From Pseudomonadota bacterium (lineage in GTDB: Bacteria > Pseudomonadota > Alphaproteobacteria > Sphingomonadales > Sphingomonadaceae), in assembly GCA_023424095.1 (NCBI GenBank), contig JAFAEG010000131.1, positions 1 to 15,317 on the forward strand: DNA of 15,317 nt. The letters run 5' to 3'. The position numbers and the translations under genes were made by a program. Positions 1-6,315 of the stretch are shown here, piece after piece (positions within the stretch are counted from its first letter, which is position 1; every line of letters starts with the position of its first letter). A model generated the notes under the pieces. The model searched no databases. It worked only from the letters and a program-made list of their open reading frames with translations, and was not told the origin of the DNA.

Positions 1-394
1 CGGCGCGGCAAACAACTCCACCGCCACTGAAATTGTCCCCCCCCCGGCTAATCTCGCCGCGGGCGCGCCCGCGCGGGCCGCACCTGCGCCCGGCGCCGCC
101 CCCGCCGCGACCGGCCCGGTCGATCAGGCCTTCGTCCAGGGCCATTGGGCCCCGACCCCGGCCTGCGGCGAGACGATTACGTTCGAGGCGGACGGCACCG
201 CGCGGGTCAGCGATGATCCCCGTCCCGGCCGCTGGGCGCTCTCAGGCGAAACGCTGACGGTCACCCCGCCGGACGGCCAGCCGCAACCGACCCAGGTTGC
301 CCGTGCCGGCGACAATCTGGTCGCCACCCAGAACGGGCAGACGATGACGATGACGCGTTGCGACGCGCCGGCGGCCCCGGCAACCAAGGGCTGA
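1..394 (+). CDS. Partial envelope lipoprotein-like protein, C-terminal 130 residues (5' end outside window)
   Basis: The reading frame is open from base 2 to the TGA at 392-394 and has no start in the window, so the N-terminus is cut off by the window edge. It begins GAANNS, the same residues that follow the lipobox Cys-Asn-Arg in the complete protein at 821-1246. The window therefore probably starts a few codons after the lipid-modified cysteine. An Ala/Pro-rich linker is followed by a small domain starting VDQAF, with W-A-P, T-F-E-A-D-G-T, a G-R-W segment and two cysteines (in PACGE and MTRCD). All of these line up with the downstream paralogue. The function is unknown; the family role is presumably a small periplasmic, outer-membrane-anchored domain. 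A run of nine C at 37-45 lies in the linker. An intrinsic terminator follows 6 nt after the stop. I am confident that the frame is real because of the paralogy, but not of its function. Confidence 0.8.
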   Translation, partial: GAANNSTATEIVPPPANLAAGAPARAAPAPGAAPAATGPVDQAFVQGHWAPTPACGETITFEADGTARVSDDPRPGRWALSGETLTVTPPDGQPQPTQVARAGDNLVATQNGQTMTMTRCDAPAAPATKG

Positions 395-400
395 AGACGA

Positions 401-437
401 ATGGGCGCTGGGCCTACGCCCGGCGCCCATGTTTTTT
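401..437 (+). terminator. Intrinsic terminator after the partial lipoprotein gene
   Basis: A 12-bp stem (401-412 pairs with 419-430, with one G-U pair at 409/422) closes a six-base loop CCTACG. It is followed after one base by six T (432-437). It begins 6 nt after the stop codon of the upstream gene, as a classical rho-independent terminator does. It also lies just past the stop of the reverse-strand small gene ending at 446, but the T-tract is on the forward side only. Confidence 0.85.
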
Positions 438-445
438 GGGGGAAT

Positions 446-622
446 TCAGCGCATCCGGGCGCGAAGCGGCAGCGCCAGTTCGGCCAGGTTCAGACGGCGC
501 GCCTCACGCTCATAATGGTCGGCAAGCTGGGTAAGCTGAACGCTAGTCCATTCGTCCGGCGCCGTCGCCGCGCCATGTCGCGCGCGGGCGGCGTTCAGAT
601 GCAGCAAGCGGCTTTCGTCCAT
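446..622 (-). CDS. Small hypothetical protein, 58 aa
   Basis: This reverse-strand frame starts at ATG 622 (MDESRLLHLN) and ends with TGA at 446-448, giving 58 residues. An AGGTG sequence lies about 7 nt before the ATG. Longer in-frame starts exist up to 775, but they would translate through a perfect hairpin (640-670) and give an unnatural basic extension. The product is charged and probably helical: an Arg/Ala-rich start, then a D-E-W-T-S-V-Q-L segment, then H-Y-E-R-E-A-R-R, ending in L-P-L-R-A-R-M-R. There is no signal peptide or membrane segment and I do not recognise a family. It sits between two lipoprotein paralogues, divergent from the complete one. It may be a conserved sphingomonad small protein, but a spurious frame in GC-rich DNA cannot be excluded. 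Confidence 0.5.
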   Translation of the reverse strand: MDESRLLHLNAARARHGAATAPDEWTSVQLTQLADHYEREARRLNLAELALPLRARMR

Positions 623-639
623 CGCACACCTATGTGCTT

Positions 640-670
640 GGGGCGTCCGGCGCCTGAAGCCGGACGCCCC
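640..670. repeat. Perfect 12-bp inverted repeat (stable hairpin)
   Basis: GGGGCGTCCGGC (640-651) is followed by a 7-nt loop and its exact complement (659-670). A weaker hairpin, GCGGCC/GGCCGC, follows at 684-700. There is no T-tract on either side, so it is not a standard terminator. It lies 17 nt upstream of the ATG at 622 (reverse) and 150 nt upstream of the lipoprotein start at 821, in the divergent intergenic space. It could be a leader structure, a REP-like element or part of a small RNA. Confidence 0.6.
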
Positions 671-820
671 CACTGCCGTCCACGCGGCCGGAATGGCCGC
701 AACATCAAAACGCGATTGATCCAAATCAGTTCCGCTGGCGGTTTGTTCCTTGCGCAGCCGGAACGAGAGGGTCATCCTCCGCGCCGCCGTCCGCGAGTCG
801 GCTCAAGGGGATATGGAACC

Positions 821-1246
821 ATGCAAGCGAAGACTGCACTTCTCGCCATGACGGCGATTGCTCTTCTTGCCGGCTGCAACCGTGGCGCCGCCAACAACAG
901 CGCCAAGGCCACGAACAGCACGAATGCCACGGCCGCAGCGCCGGCGGCGCCCGCCGCCCCTGCTCCGGCCGCGACCGCCGCTGCGGGTCAGCCTGTTGAC
1001 GCAGCTTTCCTGACCGCCAATTCCTGGGCCCCGGCGGGGATGTGCGAGGACGCGCTCACCTTCAACGCGGATGGCACGATCGCCGCCGGCGACGACACCG
1101 GCAACTGGCAGCTGGCCGGCAGCAATCTGACGCTGACGAAGGAAGGCGAAACGCCTGAAACCTGGACGGTGTCGCGCAACGGCAACAATCTGACGATGGC
1201 GATGGGCGCCAACACGATGACCGTGGGCGCCTGCCCGGCCGGTTAA
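821..1246 (+). CDS. Small envelope lipoprotein, paralogue of the partial gene at 1-394
   Basis: The 141-residue product has a lipoprotein signal peptide: MQAK, a hydrophobic core, then LAGC with Cys19 as the predicted lipidated residue. An Asn/Ala/Pro-rich low-complexity linker (about 20-57) is probably a flexible tether. A compact domain follows (58-141) with W69, Cys75, the T-F-N-A-D-G-T motif, a G-N-W segment and Cys138. The cysteine pair is conserved in the upstream paralogue and suggests a disulfide in the periplasm. The start at 821 is fixed by the signal peptide and by AAGGGG at 805-810. The much longer frame open from 401 is not the gene. Its TAA stop overlaps the stop of the convergent Fe-S carrier gene (shared TTAA at 1243-1246). 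The exact function is unknown; the alternating strands resemble META/lipocalin-like small beta domains, but that is only an impression. Confidence 0.85.
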   Translation: MQAKTALLAMTAIALLAGCNRGAANNSAKATNSTNATAAAPAAPAAPAPAATAAAGQPVDAAFLTANSWAPAGMCEDALTFNADGTIAAGDDTGNWQLAGSNLTLTKEGETPETWTVSRNGNNLTMAMGANTMTVGACPAG

Positions 1247-1587
1247 ATCGAGAAACTGGTCCCGCAGCCGCAGCCTGACGCGGCATTGGGATTGGTAACC
1301 TGGAAAGCGGCGCCGCCGAGCGACTCCACGAAGTCGACGGTTGCGCCGCGGACCAGATCCAGCGACACTTCGTCCACGACCAGGATCACGCCGTCCGTCT
1401 CGGCGCTCACATCGCCATCCTCCGGTCCGTCGGCGAGTTCGAACCTGTATTGGAAACCGGCGCAGCCGCCGCCGTCCACCGCGAGCCGCAGGATGGCGGC
1501 CTTGCCCTGCCGCTCGGCGATCTTCGCCACGCGCGCCGCGGCAGCGGGACTCAGCGCGATTTCAGTTGCGGTGTCGGTTTCGGCCAT
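1243..1587 (-). CDS. erpA: A-type iron-sulfur cluster carrier/insertion protein (ErpA/IscA/HesB family)
   Basis: The 114-residue product carries the A-type carrier signature: Cys42 in the GGGCAGFQY motif and the C-terminal Cys106-Gly-Cys108 in SGCGCGTSF. These three cysteines bind a [2Fe-2S] or [4Fe-4S] cluster for delivery to cytosolic apoproteins. The motif L-S-P-A-A-A-A-R-V at the N-terminus and the V-D-x-x-S-L-x-L-V-x-G-A-x-V-D-F core are typical, and the length is normal. The ATG at 1587 is preferred over an in-frame GTG at 1620, because the extension MAGRCAAYLSV is not typical of the family. No strong Shine-Dalgarno is visible. It lies 41 nt downstream of the 49-residue membrane protein gene on the same strand, so the two may be co-transcribed. 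Its stop overlaps the convergent lipoprotein gene by 4 nt. The family is certain; the exact orthologue (ErpA, IscA or SufA) is inferred from length and the lack of isc/suf neighbours. Confidence 0.9.
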   Translation of the reverse strand: MAETDTATEIALSPAAAARVAKIAERQGKAAILRLAVDGGGCAGFQYRFELADGPEDGDVSAETDGVILVVDEVSLDLVRGATVDFVESLGGAAFQVTNPNAASGCGCGTSFSI

Positions 1588-1628
1588 GACGCTGAGATAG
1601 GCGGCGCACCGCCCCGCCACAACCGCGC

Positions 1629-1778
1629 TCAGCCGCGGGAGCGATAACCGCAGATGATGCCGAACAGGAAGCTCATGAACAGGCCGAGCTTCACCGATCC
1701 GCCGGGATCGTTCCAGCCGACCAGTTCGTGACCGAAGCCGAAGAGGGCGATGAACATTGCCAGAGCAAGACCGGTCAT
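1629..1778 (-). CDS. Small two-helix membrane protein, 49 aa
   Basis: A 50-codon frame starts at ATG 1778 and ends with TGA at 1629-1631. A good Shine-Dalgarno (AAGGAG, about 8 nt before the ATG) supports it. The product has two hydrophobic stretches (about residues 3-22 and 31-45) separated by a short polar turn N-D-P-G-G-S, and ends with basic residues (Y-R-S-R-G). This predicts a membrane hairpin with a cytoplasmic basic tail. It was easy to miss because a much longer open frame runs through it antisense to purS-purQ. It is divergent from purS (gap 120 nt) and upstream of the Fe-S carrier gene. No function is recognised. Confidence 0.75.
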   Translation of the reverse strand: MTGLALAMFIALFGFGHELVGWNDPGGSVKLGLFMSFLFGIICGYRSRG

Positions 1779-1898
1779 GAGCGCGACTCCTTGAGCGCCA
1801 ATGCCGGAAGCGTCGCAGCCCGCGGTAAAGAGCCGGTAAATGCCTTGTGCCCCTGCCAAACCCGCCATATGCGCGAGCGCATCCCGGGAGCCCAAGAC

Positions 1899-2144
1899 AT
1901 GAAGTACCGCATCCTCGTCACGCTGAAGCCCGGCGTGCTCGACCCGCAAGGCAAGGCGATCCACCACGCATTGGAAGGGCTCGGCTTCGACGGCGTCGGC
2001 GATGTCCGCGCCGGCAAATTGATCGAGCTCGAAGTCGCCGACAGCGTCGGCCAGGCCGAGATCGAGGAGATGTGCCGCAAATTGCTCGCCAACACGGTGA
2101 TCGAGAATTTCCGCATCGAAGCGGCGGAACCGGCGCGGGCCTGA
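1899..2144 (+). CDS. purS: Phosphoribosylformylglycinamidine synthase subunit PurS
   Basis: PurS is the small structural subunit of the three-part FGAR amidotransferase (PurS-PurQ-PurL), which makes FGAM in the fourth step of purine synthesis. It forms a dimer that docks PurQ onto PurL and helps ammonia transfer. The 81-residue product has the family start M-K-Y-R-I-L-V-T-L-K-P-G-V-L-D-P-Q-G, the G-F-D-G-V-G-D-V-R-A-G-K core and the C-terminal N-T-V-I-E-N-F-R-I. The ATG at 1899 follows GGGAG at 1886-1890; the open frame extends upstream to 1728, but that part has no family similarity. purQ starts 3 nt after the stop, so the two are co-transcribed and translationally coupled. Confidence 0.95.
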   Translation: MKYRILVTLKPGVLDPQGKAIHHALEGLGFDGVGDVRAGKLIELEVADSVGQAEIEEMCRKLLANTVIENFRIEAAEPARA

Positions 2145-2147
2145 ACC

Positions 2148-2813
2148 ATGCAGAGCGCCGTCATCGTCTTCCCCGGCTCCAATTGCGACCGCGACCTCGC
2201 GACCGCGATCGAACTGGTCACCGGCCGCGCCCCGGTCATGGTCTGGCATCGCGAGAGCGAATTGCCCGACAATATCGGCCTGATCGCCGTCCCGGGCGGC
2301 TTTTCCTATGGCGACTATCTGCGCTCCGGCGCGATCGCCGCGCGCTCGCCGGTGATGCAGGCGGTGAAGGCCGCGGCCGAGCGGGGCGTGCCGGTGATCG
2401 GCATCTGCAACGGCTTCCAGATCCTGACCGAGACCGGACTGCTGCCCGGCGCACTGATGCGCAATGCCGGCATCCGCTTCGTCGGGCGCGACGTCGCGCT
2501 CACGGTCGAGAACAGCCAGTCCATCTTCACCTCCCGCTACGAAGCGGGTGAGCGCGTCACCTTCCCGGTCGCGCACCATGACGGCAATTACACCGCCGAC
2601 ACGGAGACGCTCGACCGGCTGGAAGGCGAAGGCCGCGTCGCCTTCCGCTATGCCGAAGGGGTGAACGGCTCGGCCCGCGACATCGCCGGGATCGTCAACG
2701 CGGCCGGCAATGTGCTCGGCATGATGCCGCATCCCGAACGCGCGGTGGAAGCCGCCCACGGCCGCACCGACGGCCGGCGGCTGTTCGAAGGCCTGCTTGA
2801 GGCTGTGGCTTAG
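2148..2813 (+). CDS. purQ: Phosphoribosylformylglycinamidine synthase subunit PurQ (glutaminase)
   Basis: This is the class I glutamine amidotransferase subunit that hydrolyses glutamine and passes ammonia to PurL. The 221-residue length is normal for the separate bacterial subunit. Visible motifs are V-F-P-G-S-N-C-D-R-D near the start (7-16), the oxyanion strand P-G-G-F-S-Y-G-D-Y (49-57), the nucleophile elbow G-I-C-N-G-F-Q with Cys87, and the catalytic His195/Glu197 in M-M-P-H-P-E-R. All catalytic residues are present. It follows purS with a 3-nt gap. purL does not follow: the next gene is a convergent PHA depolymerase, so the large subunit must be encoded elsewhere. A palindromic repeat at 2829-2856 probably ends the transcript. 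Confidence 0.96.
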   Translation: MQSAVIVFPGSNCDRDLATAIELVTGRAPVMVWHRESELPDNIGLIAVPGGFSYGDYLRSGAIAARSPVMQAVKAAAERGVPVIGICNGFQILTETGLLPGALMRNAGIRFVGRDVALTVENSQSIFTSRYEAGERVTFPVAHHDGNYTADTETLDRLEGEGRVAFRYAEGVNGSARDIAGIVNAAGNVLGMMPHPERAVEAAHGRTDGRRLFEGLLEAVA

Positions 2814-2828
2814 GAAGCAGGCCGCCAC

Positions 2829-2856
2829 CGTCATTCCAGCTTTCGCTGGGATGACG
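2829..2856. repeat. Short palindromic (REP-like) repeat between convergent genes
   Basis: CGTCATTCCAGC (2829-2840), loop TTTC, then GCTGGGATGACG (2845-2856) form a 12-bp stem with a single G-T wobble at 2835/2850. Palindromes with GTCATTCC/GGGATGAC arms around an AGCGAAAGCT-like core are abundant between genes in sphingomonads and other proteobacteria (general knowledge). Its position between the stops of purQ and phaZ, with no gene inside, suits a bidirectional terminator or mRNA-stabilising hairpin. Only this copy is seen in the window. Confidence 0.75.
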
Positions 2857-2864
2857 AAATCGGG

Positions 2865-4199
2865 TTAAGCCGCCTTCAGCGGGACCACGTTCGACTTCGT
2901 GGTTTCGTGCGCGGTGATCCATTGCTCGACCACCGGAGCGATCTTCTCGCGCCACTTGCTGCCGTTGAAGATGCCGTAATGGCCGACGCCCTTGGCCATG
3001 TAATAGCGCTTGTGCTCCTTCGGCAGGTTCGTCGCGATGGTCAGCGCCGCCTTGGTCTGGCCAAGGCCTGAAATGTCGTCTCGCTCGCCCTCGATCGCCA
3101 GCAGGCCGATGTCGGTGATCGCCGCCGGATCGACCTTGCGGCCGCGATGGGTCATCTCGCCCTTCGGCAGCAGGTGGCGCTGGAACACCACGTCGATCGT
3201 CTGCAGGTAGAATTCCTCGGTCATGTCGCAGACCGAGCGATATTCCTCGTAGAATTTCATCGTCGAATCGGCGCTCTCGCCATCGCCCTCGACCAGATGG
3301 CGGAACATGCCCCAATGGCTGACCAGATGGTTGCCGAGGTTCATCGCCATGAAGCCCGCCAGCTGCAGGAAGCCCGGATAGACCTTCCGGCCGGCGCCCG
3401 GATAGAGATAGGGCACGGTCGCGATCACGTTGCGCTGGAACCATTCGAACGGCCGCTGGGTAGCGACGGTGTTCACCTCGGTCGGCGCCTCGCGCGTATC
3501 GACCGGGCCGCCCATCATGGTGAGCGTCTTCGGCCGCGCCGGATGCTTGTCGGTGCTCATCACGCAGGCCGCGGCGAGCGCCGGCACCGACGGCTGGCAG
3601 ACCGCCAGTACGTGCGCACGCTTTTCGCCCGGCTGGCTGCCGATATGGTCGAGAAACTCGATCAGATAATCGACATAATCCTCGAGATCGAAACGGCCGT
3701 CCTCAAGCGGCACGCACTTCGCGTCGCGCCAATCGGTGATGTAGACGTCGTGGCTCGGCAGCATCCGTTCGACGGTGCCGCGCAGCAGGGTCGCATAGTG
3801 ACCCGACATCGGCGCGACGATCAGCAGCTTGGTGCCGCCGGTCACGCCCTCGCGCTTGAAGCGCTTCAGCTGGCCGAACGGGCGGCGAAGCACGATTTCC
3901 TCGGTCACCGCGACCTCGCGGCCGTCGACCGTCGTCGTGGGAAGGCCGAATTCCGGCTTGCCGCGCGGCGCCGAAGCGTGCGCGAACACCTGCAGAGCGG
4001 AGGCCATGATCGGCCCCATGTGCGAATAAGCGAAGGGATTGACCGGGTTGTTGAGCCAGCCCGCGCCGATATTGGCCATTGTGCTCGCGCCCGTCAGGAG
4101 CGAGCGTTGCATTTCATAAGCGTCGTAGAGCAAGTCGGTCTCCGCCCCCGGATCATCGTGTTGCCAAGGAAGATAGCGACGCGTCCGGATGAGTTCCAT
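2865..4199 (-). CDS. phaZ: Intracellular polyhydroxyalkanoate depolymerase (PhaZ family)
   Basis: This cytoplasmic enzyme hydrolyses stored polyhydroxybutyrate or medium-chain PHA in granules. The 444-residue product matches the cysteine-type intracellular depolymerases. It has L-L-Y-D-A-Y-E-M-Q-R near the start (23-32), the L-I-V-A-P-M-S-G-H oxyanion region (126-134), V-Y-I-T-D-W-R-D-A (152-160), the nucleophile elbow A-V-C-Q-P-S-V-P with Cys201, a probable catalytic Asp374 in E-G-E-R-D-D-I-S-G and His407 in G-V-G-H-Y-G. There is no signal peptide, consistent with action on native granules. The ATG at 4199 is the first in frame, and the Y-E-M-Q motif needs residues upstream of Met30, so shorter starts are unlikely; the Shine-Dalgarno is weak. 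It is divergent from the ABC transporter (71-nt gap) and convergent with purQ. No PHA synthase or phasin gene is nearby. The family is well supported; substrate preference is not visible. Confidence 0.92.
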   Translation of the reverse strand: MELIRTRRYLPWQHDDPGAETDLLYDAYEMQRSLLTGASTMANIGAGWLNNPVNPFAYSHMGPIMASALQVFAHASAPRGKPEFGLPTTTVDGREVAVTEEIVLRRPFGQLKRFKREGVTGGTKLLIVAPMSGHYATLLRGTVERMLPSHDVYITDWRDAKCVPLEDGRFDLEDYVDYLIEFLDHIGSQPGEKRAHVLAVCQPSVPALAAACVMSTDKHPARPKTLTMMGGPVDTREAPTEVNTVATQRPFEWFQRNVIATVPYLYPGAGRKVYPGFLQLAGFMAMNLGNHLVSHWGMFRHLVEGDGESADSTMKFYEEYRSVCDMTEEFYLQTIDVVFQRHLLPKGEMTHRGRKVDPAAITDIGLLAIEGERDDISGLGQTKAALTIATNLPKEHKRYYMAKGVGHYGIFNGSKWREKIAPVVEQWITAHETTKSNVVPLKAA

Positions 4200-4270
4200 C
4201 TTAAAACGGTTCCCGGGCGCAAAGGGTTGCCGCCATTGAGCGGGCTGGCCGGCGCTGCTAGGCGGTCGCC

Positions 4271-6073
4271 ATGGCGCGGCGGGCGAAACGGGGACAGAGC
4301 GGCGCGGCCGCGGACGGCGAGGCAGCGCCCGGCAAATTCGCGAATCTGCGCATCCTGTGGCGCTTCGTCTCCCGGTACCGGGGCCATGTCGCCGGCGCCC
4401 TGCTGGTGCTGCTGGTCACCGCCGCGGCAACGCTCGCCATCCCCAGCGCGCTGCGGCTGATCATCGATCGCGGCTTCCTGGGCCAGAGCGGCGATATCGG
4501 CCGCTGGTTCTCCTATCTGCTCGTCATCGTGCTGGTGCTGGCGCTGGCCAGCGGCATCCGGACCTATTTCGTCTGGTGGCTGGGCGAGCGGGTGGTCGCG
4601 GACGTACGCGCCGGGGTGCAGCGCAACCTGCTGCGGCTGGAACCCGCCTTTTTCGAAGAGAACCGGCCGTCGGAAATCGCCTCGCGCCTAACCGCCGACA
4701 CGACGATCATCAACAATGTGATCGGCAACACGATCACCAGCGCGCTGCGCAATTCGCTGATCGCACTCGGCGGCACCATCTATCTGTTCGCGCTCGCGCC
4801 GACGCTGACCGCGACCCTGTTCATCGGCATCCCGATCATCCTCGCGCCGATCGTCTTCCTCGGCCGCCGCGTGCGTTCGGTCGCCCGCCGCAGCCAGGAC
4901 CGCGTCGCCGAAATGGGCTCGATGGTCGACGAGACATTGGGCGCGATGCGCACCGTGCAAAGCTATAATCAGGAAGCGCGCGAGGCGGACCGGTTCGGCG
5001 TCGCGGTCGAGGCCGCCTTCCTCACCGCGCGGCAGCGGATCACCACCCGCGCGATCATGACCACGTTGGTCATCGGCCTGATCTTCGGCGCGATCGCCAT
5101 CGTGATGTGGCGCGGCGCGCTGGACGTGCAGGCCGGGCGGCTGAGCGAAGGCTCGATCGCCGCTTTCCTGATCAGCGGCGCACTGGTCGCCTCCTCATTG
5201 GGCTCGCTGACCGAAGTCTATGGCGCGCTGCTGCAGGGCGCGGGCGCTGCCGGCCGGCTGAACGAATTGCTGTCGCAGCAGCCGCGGATCAGCGCGCCGG
5301 CCCAACCGCGCGCGCTGCCCGAGCCGCCGCTCGGCACGCTCGACTTCGACAATGTCGGCTTTCGCTATCCGGCCCGCCCGGAAGCGGCGGCGCTCGAAGG
5401 GTTCAACTTGTCGGTCAAAGCCGGTGAGACGGTAGCGCTGGTCGGGCCCTCCGGCGCGGGCAAGTCGACCATCTTCCAGCTCGCCCAGCGTTTCTACGAT
5501 CCGCAGGCGGGCGCGGTTCGCCTCGATGGTGTCGATCTGCGTGAGGCCGATCCGGCCGCCCTGCGCGCCCGCATTGCTTTGGTGCCGCAGGAGACGATGA
5601 TCTTCGCCGCCTCCGCCCGCGACAATCTGCGCTACGGCGATTGGAAAGCCGATGACGACCGGCTGTGGGCCGCCGCCGAAGCGGCCAATGCCGCCGACTT
5701 CCTGCGCGATCTGCCCGACGGGCTGGACACGTTCGTCGGCGAAGGCGGCGCGCGCCTCTCGGGCGGCCAGCGCCAGCGCCTGGCGATCGCCCGCGCCCTG
5801 CTGCGCGACGCGCCTCTGCTGCTGCTCGACGAAGCCACCTCCGCGCTCGACGCGGAGAGCGAACGGCTGGTGCAGCAGAGCCTCGAGCGGCTGTTCGAGA
5901 CCCGCACCACGCTCGTCATCGCCCACCGCCTTGCCACCATCCGCGCCGCCGACCGGATCATCGTGATGGATGAAGGCCGGATCGTCGAGGAAGGCTCGCA
6001 TGACGATCTGAGCGGCCGCGGCGGCCTCTACGCCCGCCTCGCGCGGTTGCAATTCGAAGGATTGGCGGCCTAG
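4271..6073 (+). CDS. ABC exporter half-transporter, fused membrane and ATPase domains (MsbA-related)
   Basis: The 600-residue product is a type IV (ABCB/MsbA-like) half-transporter that would work as a homodimer in the inner membrane. A basic cytoplasmic start (1-35) leads into a six-helix domain (about 38-325). A complete nucleotide-binding domain follows: Walker A G-P-S-G-A-G-K-S-T (392-400), Q-loop Gln440, signature L-S-G-G-Q (496-500), Walker B L-L-L-L-D-E (516-521), D-loop S-A-L-D (524-527) and H-loop His552. All catalytic residues are intact. In Gram-negative bacteria this subgroup exports lipids or drugs; the substrate cannot be read from the sequence. The start at 4271 has only a weak AGGCGG upstream. 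The 79-residue membrane protein gene starts 2 nt after the TAG, and that gene overlaps the YnfA gene, so the three form one operon. Confidence 0.93.
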   Translation: MARRAKRGQSGAAADGEAAPGKFANLRILWRFVSRYRGHVAGALLVLLVTAAATLAIPSALRLIIDRGFLGQSGDIGRWFSYLLVIVLVLALASGIRTYFVWWLGERVVADVRAGVQRNLLRLEPAFFEENRPSEIASRLTADTTIINNVIGNTITSALRNSLIALGGTIYLFALAPTLTATLFIGIPIILAPIVFLGRRVRSVARRSQDRVAEMGSMVDETLGAMRTVQSYNQEAREADRFGVAVEAAFLTARQRITTRAIMTTLVIGLIFGAIAIVMWRGALDVQAGRLSEGSIAAFLISGALVASSLGSLTEVYGALLQGAGAAGRLNELLSQQPRISAPAQPRALPEPPLGTLDFDNVGFRYPARPEAAALEGFNLSVKAGETVALVGPSGAGKSTIFQLAQRFYDPQAGAVRLDGVDLREADPAALRARIALVPQETMIFAASARDNLRYGDWKADDDRLWAAAEAANAADFLRDLPDGLDTFVGEGGARLSGGQRQRLAIARALLRDAPLLLLDEATSALDAESERLVQQSLERLFETRTTLVIAHRLATIRAADRIIVMDEGRIVEEGSHDDLSGRGGLYARLARLQFEGLAA

Positions 6074-6075
6074 CC

Positions 6076-6315
6076 ATGAGCGGGCGACGCACATCACGGA
6101 TCGTGATGTGGTCGATCATCTTCACGCCTGGCACTTTCCTGCTGGCGGGAGGCACGGCGGCAATGATCGGCAATGGTCCCAATCAGGGTTTCGAAGTCGG
6201 TGCTTGGCTGGCGGCGCTCGGCTGCATCCTGCTCGGCATCGCTTTGCTGATCCTCGCCAGCGTCCGCGCACGACGACCGGGCGCGGCCGCTGACAGCCCA
6301 ACAACTGAGCCATGA
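6076..6315 (+). CDS. Small two-helix membrane protein, 79 aa
   Basis: The frame starts 2 nt after the ABC transporter stop and its TGA overlaps the next start (ATGA at 6312-6315), so it is translated as part of this operon. The product has a basic N-terminus (M-S-G-R-R-T-S-R), a first hydrophobic helix (about 10-31), a G-N-G-P-N-Q-G-F-E loop, a second helix (about 42-63), then a basic and low-complexity tail. This predicts both ends in the cytoplasm by the positive-inside rule. No family is recognised. Its tight packing between two membrane transport genes suggests it may associate with the ABC exporter or the YnfA protein, but that is inference. Confidence 0.75.
   Translation: MSGRRTSRIVMWSIIFTPGTFLLAGGTAAMIGNGPNQGFEVGAWLAALGCILLGIALLILASVRARRPGAAADSPTTEP

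Noticed and set aside
640..700. Intrinsic terminator at the double hairpin
   Set aside because: There is no U-tract after the stem on either strand; kept only as a structural repeat.
401..820. Upstream extension of the lipoprotein gene from an ATG at 401
   Set aside because: The extension begins in the terminator stem of the previous gene and would bury the signal peptide in the middle of the protein.
1629..2834. A 401-codon reverse-strand frame across purS and purQ
   Set aside because: Only its last 49 codons (from 1778) look real, with their own Shine-Dalgarno. The rest is a mirror of purS-purQ.
3147..4460. A 437-codon open frame antisense to the PHA depolymerase
   Set aside because: It is rich in Arg, His and Asp with no recognisable domain. 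The opposite strand encodes a full-length enzyme with all catalytic residues. Such frames arise from high GC at third codon positions.
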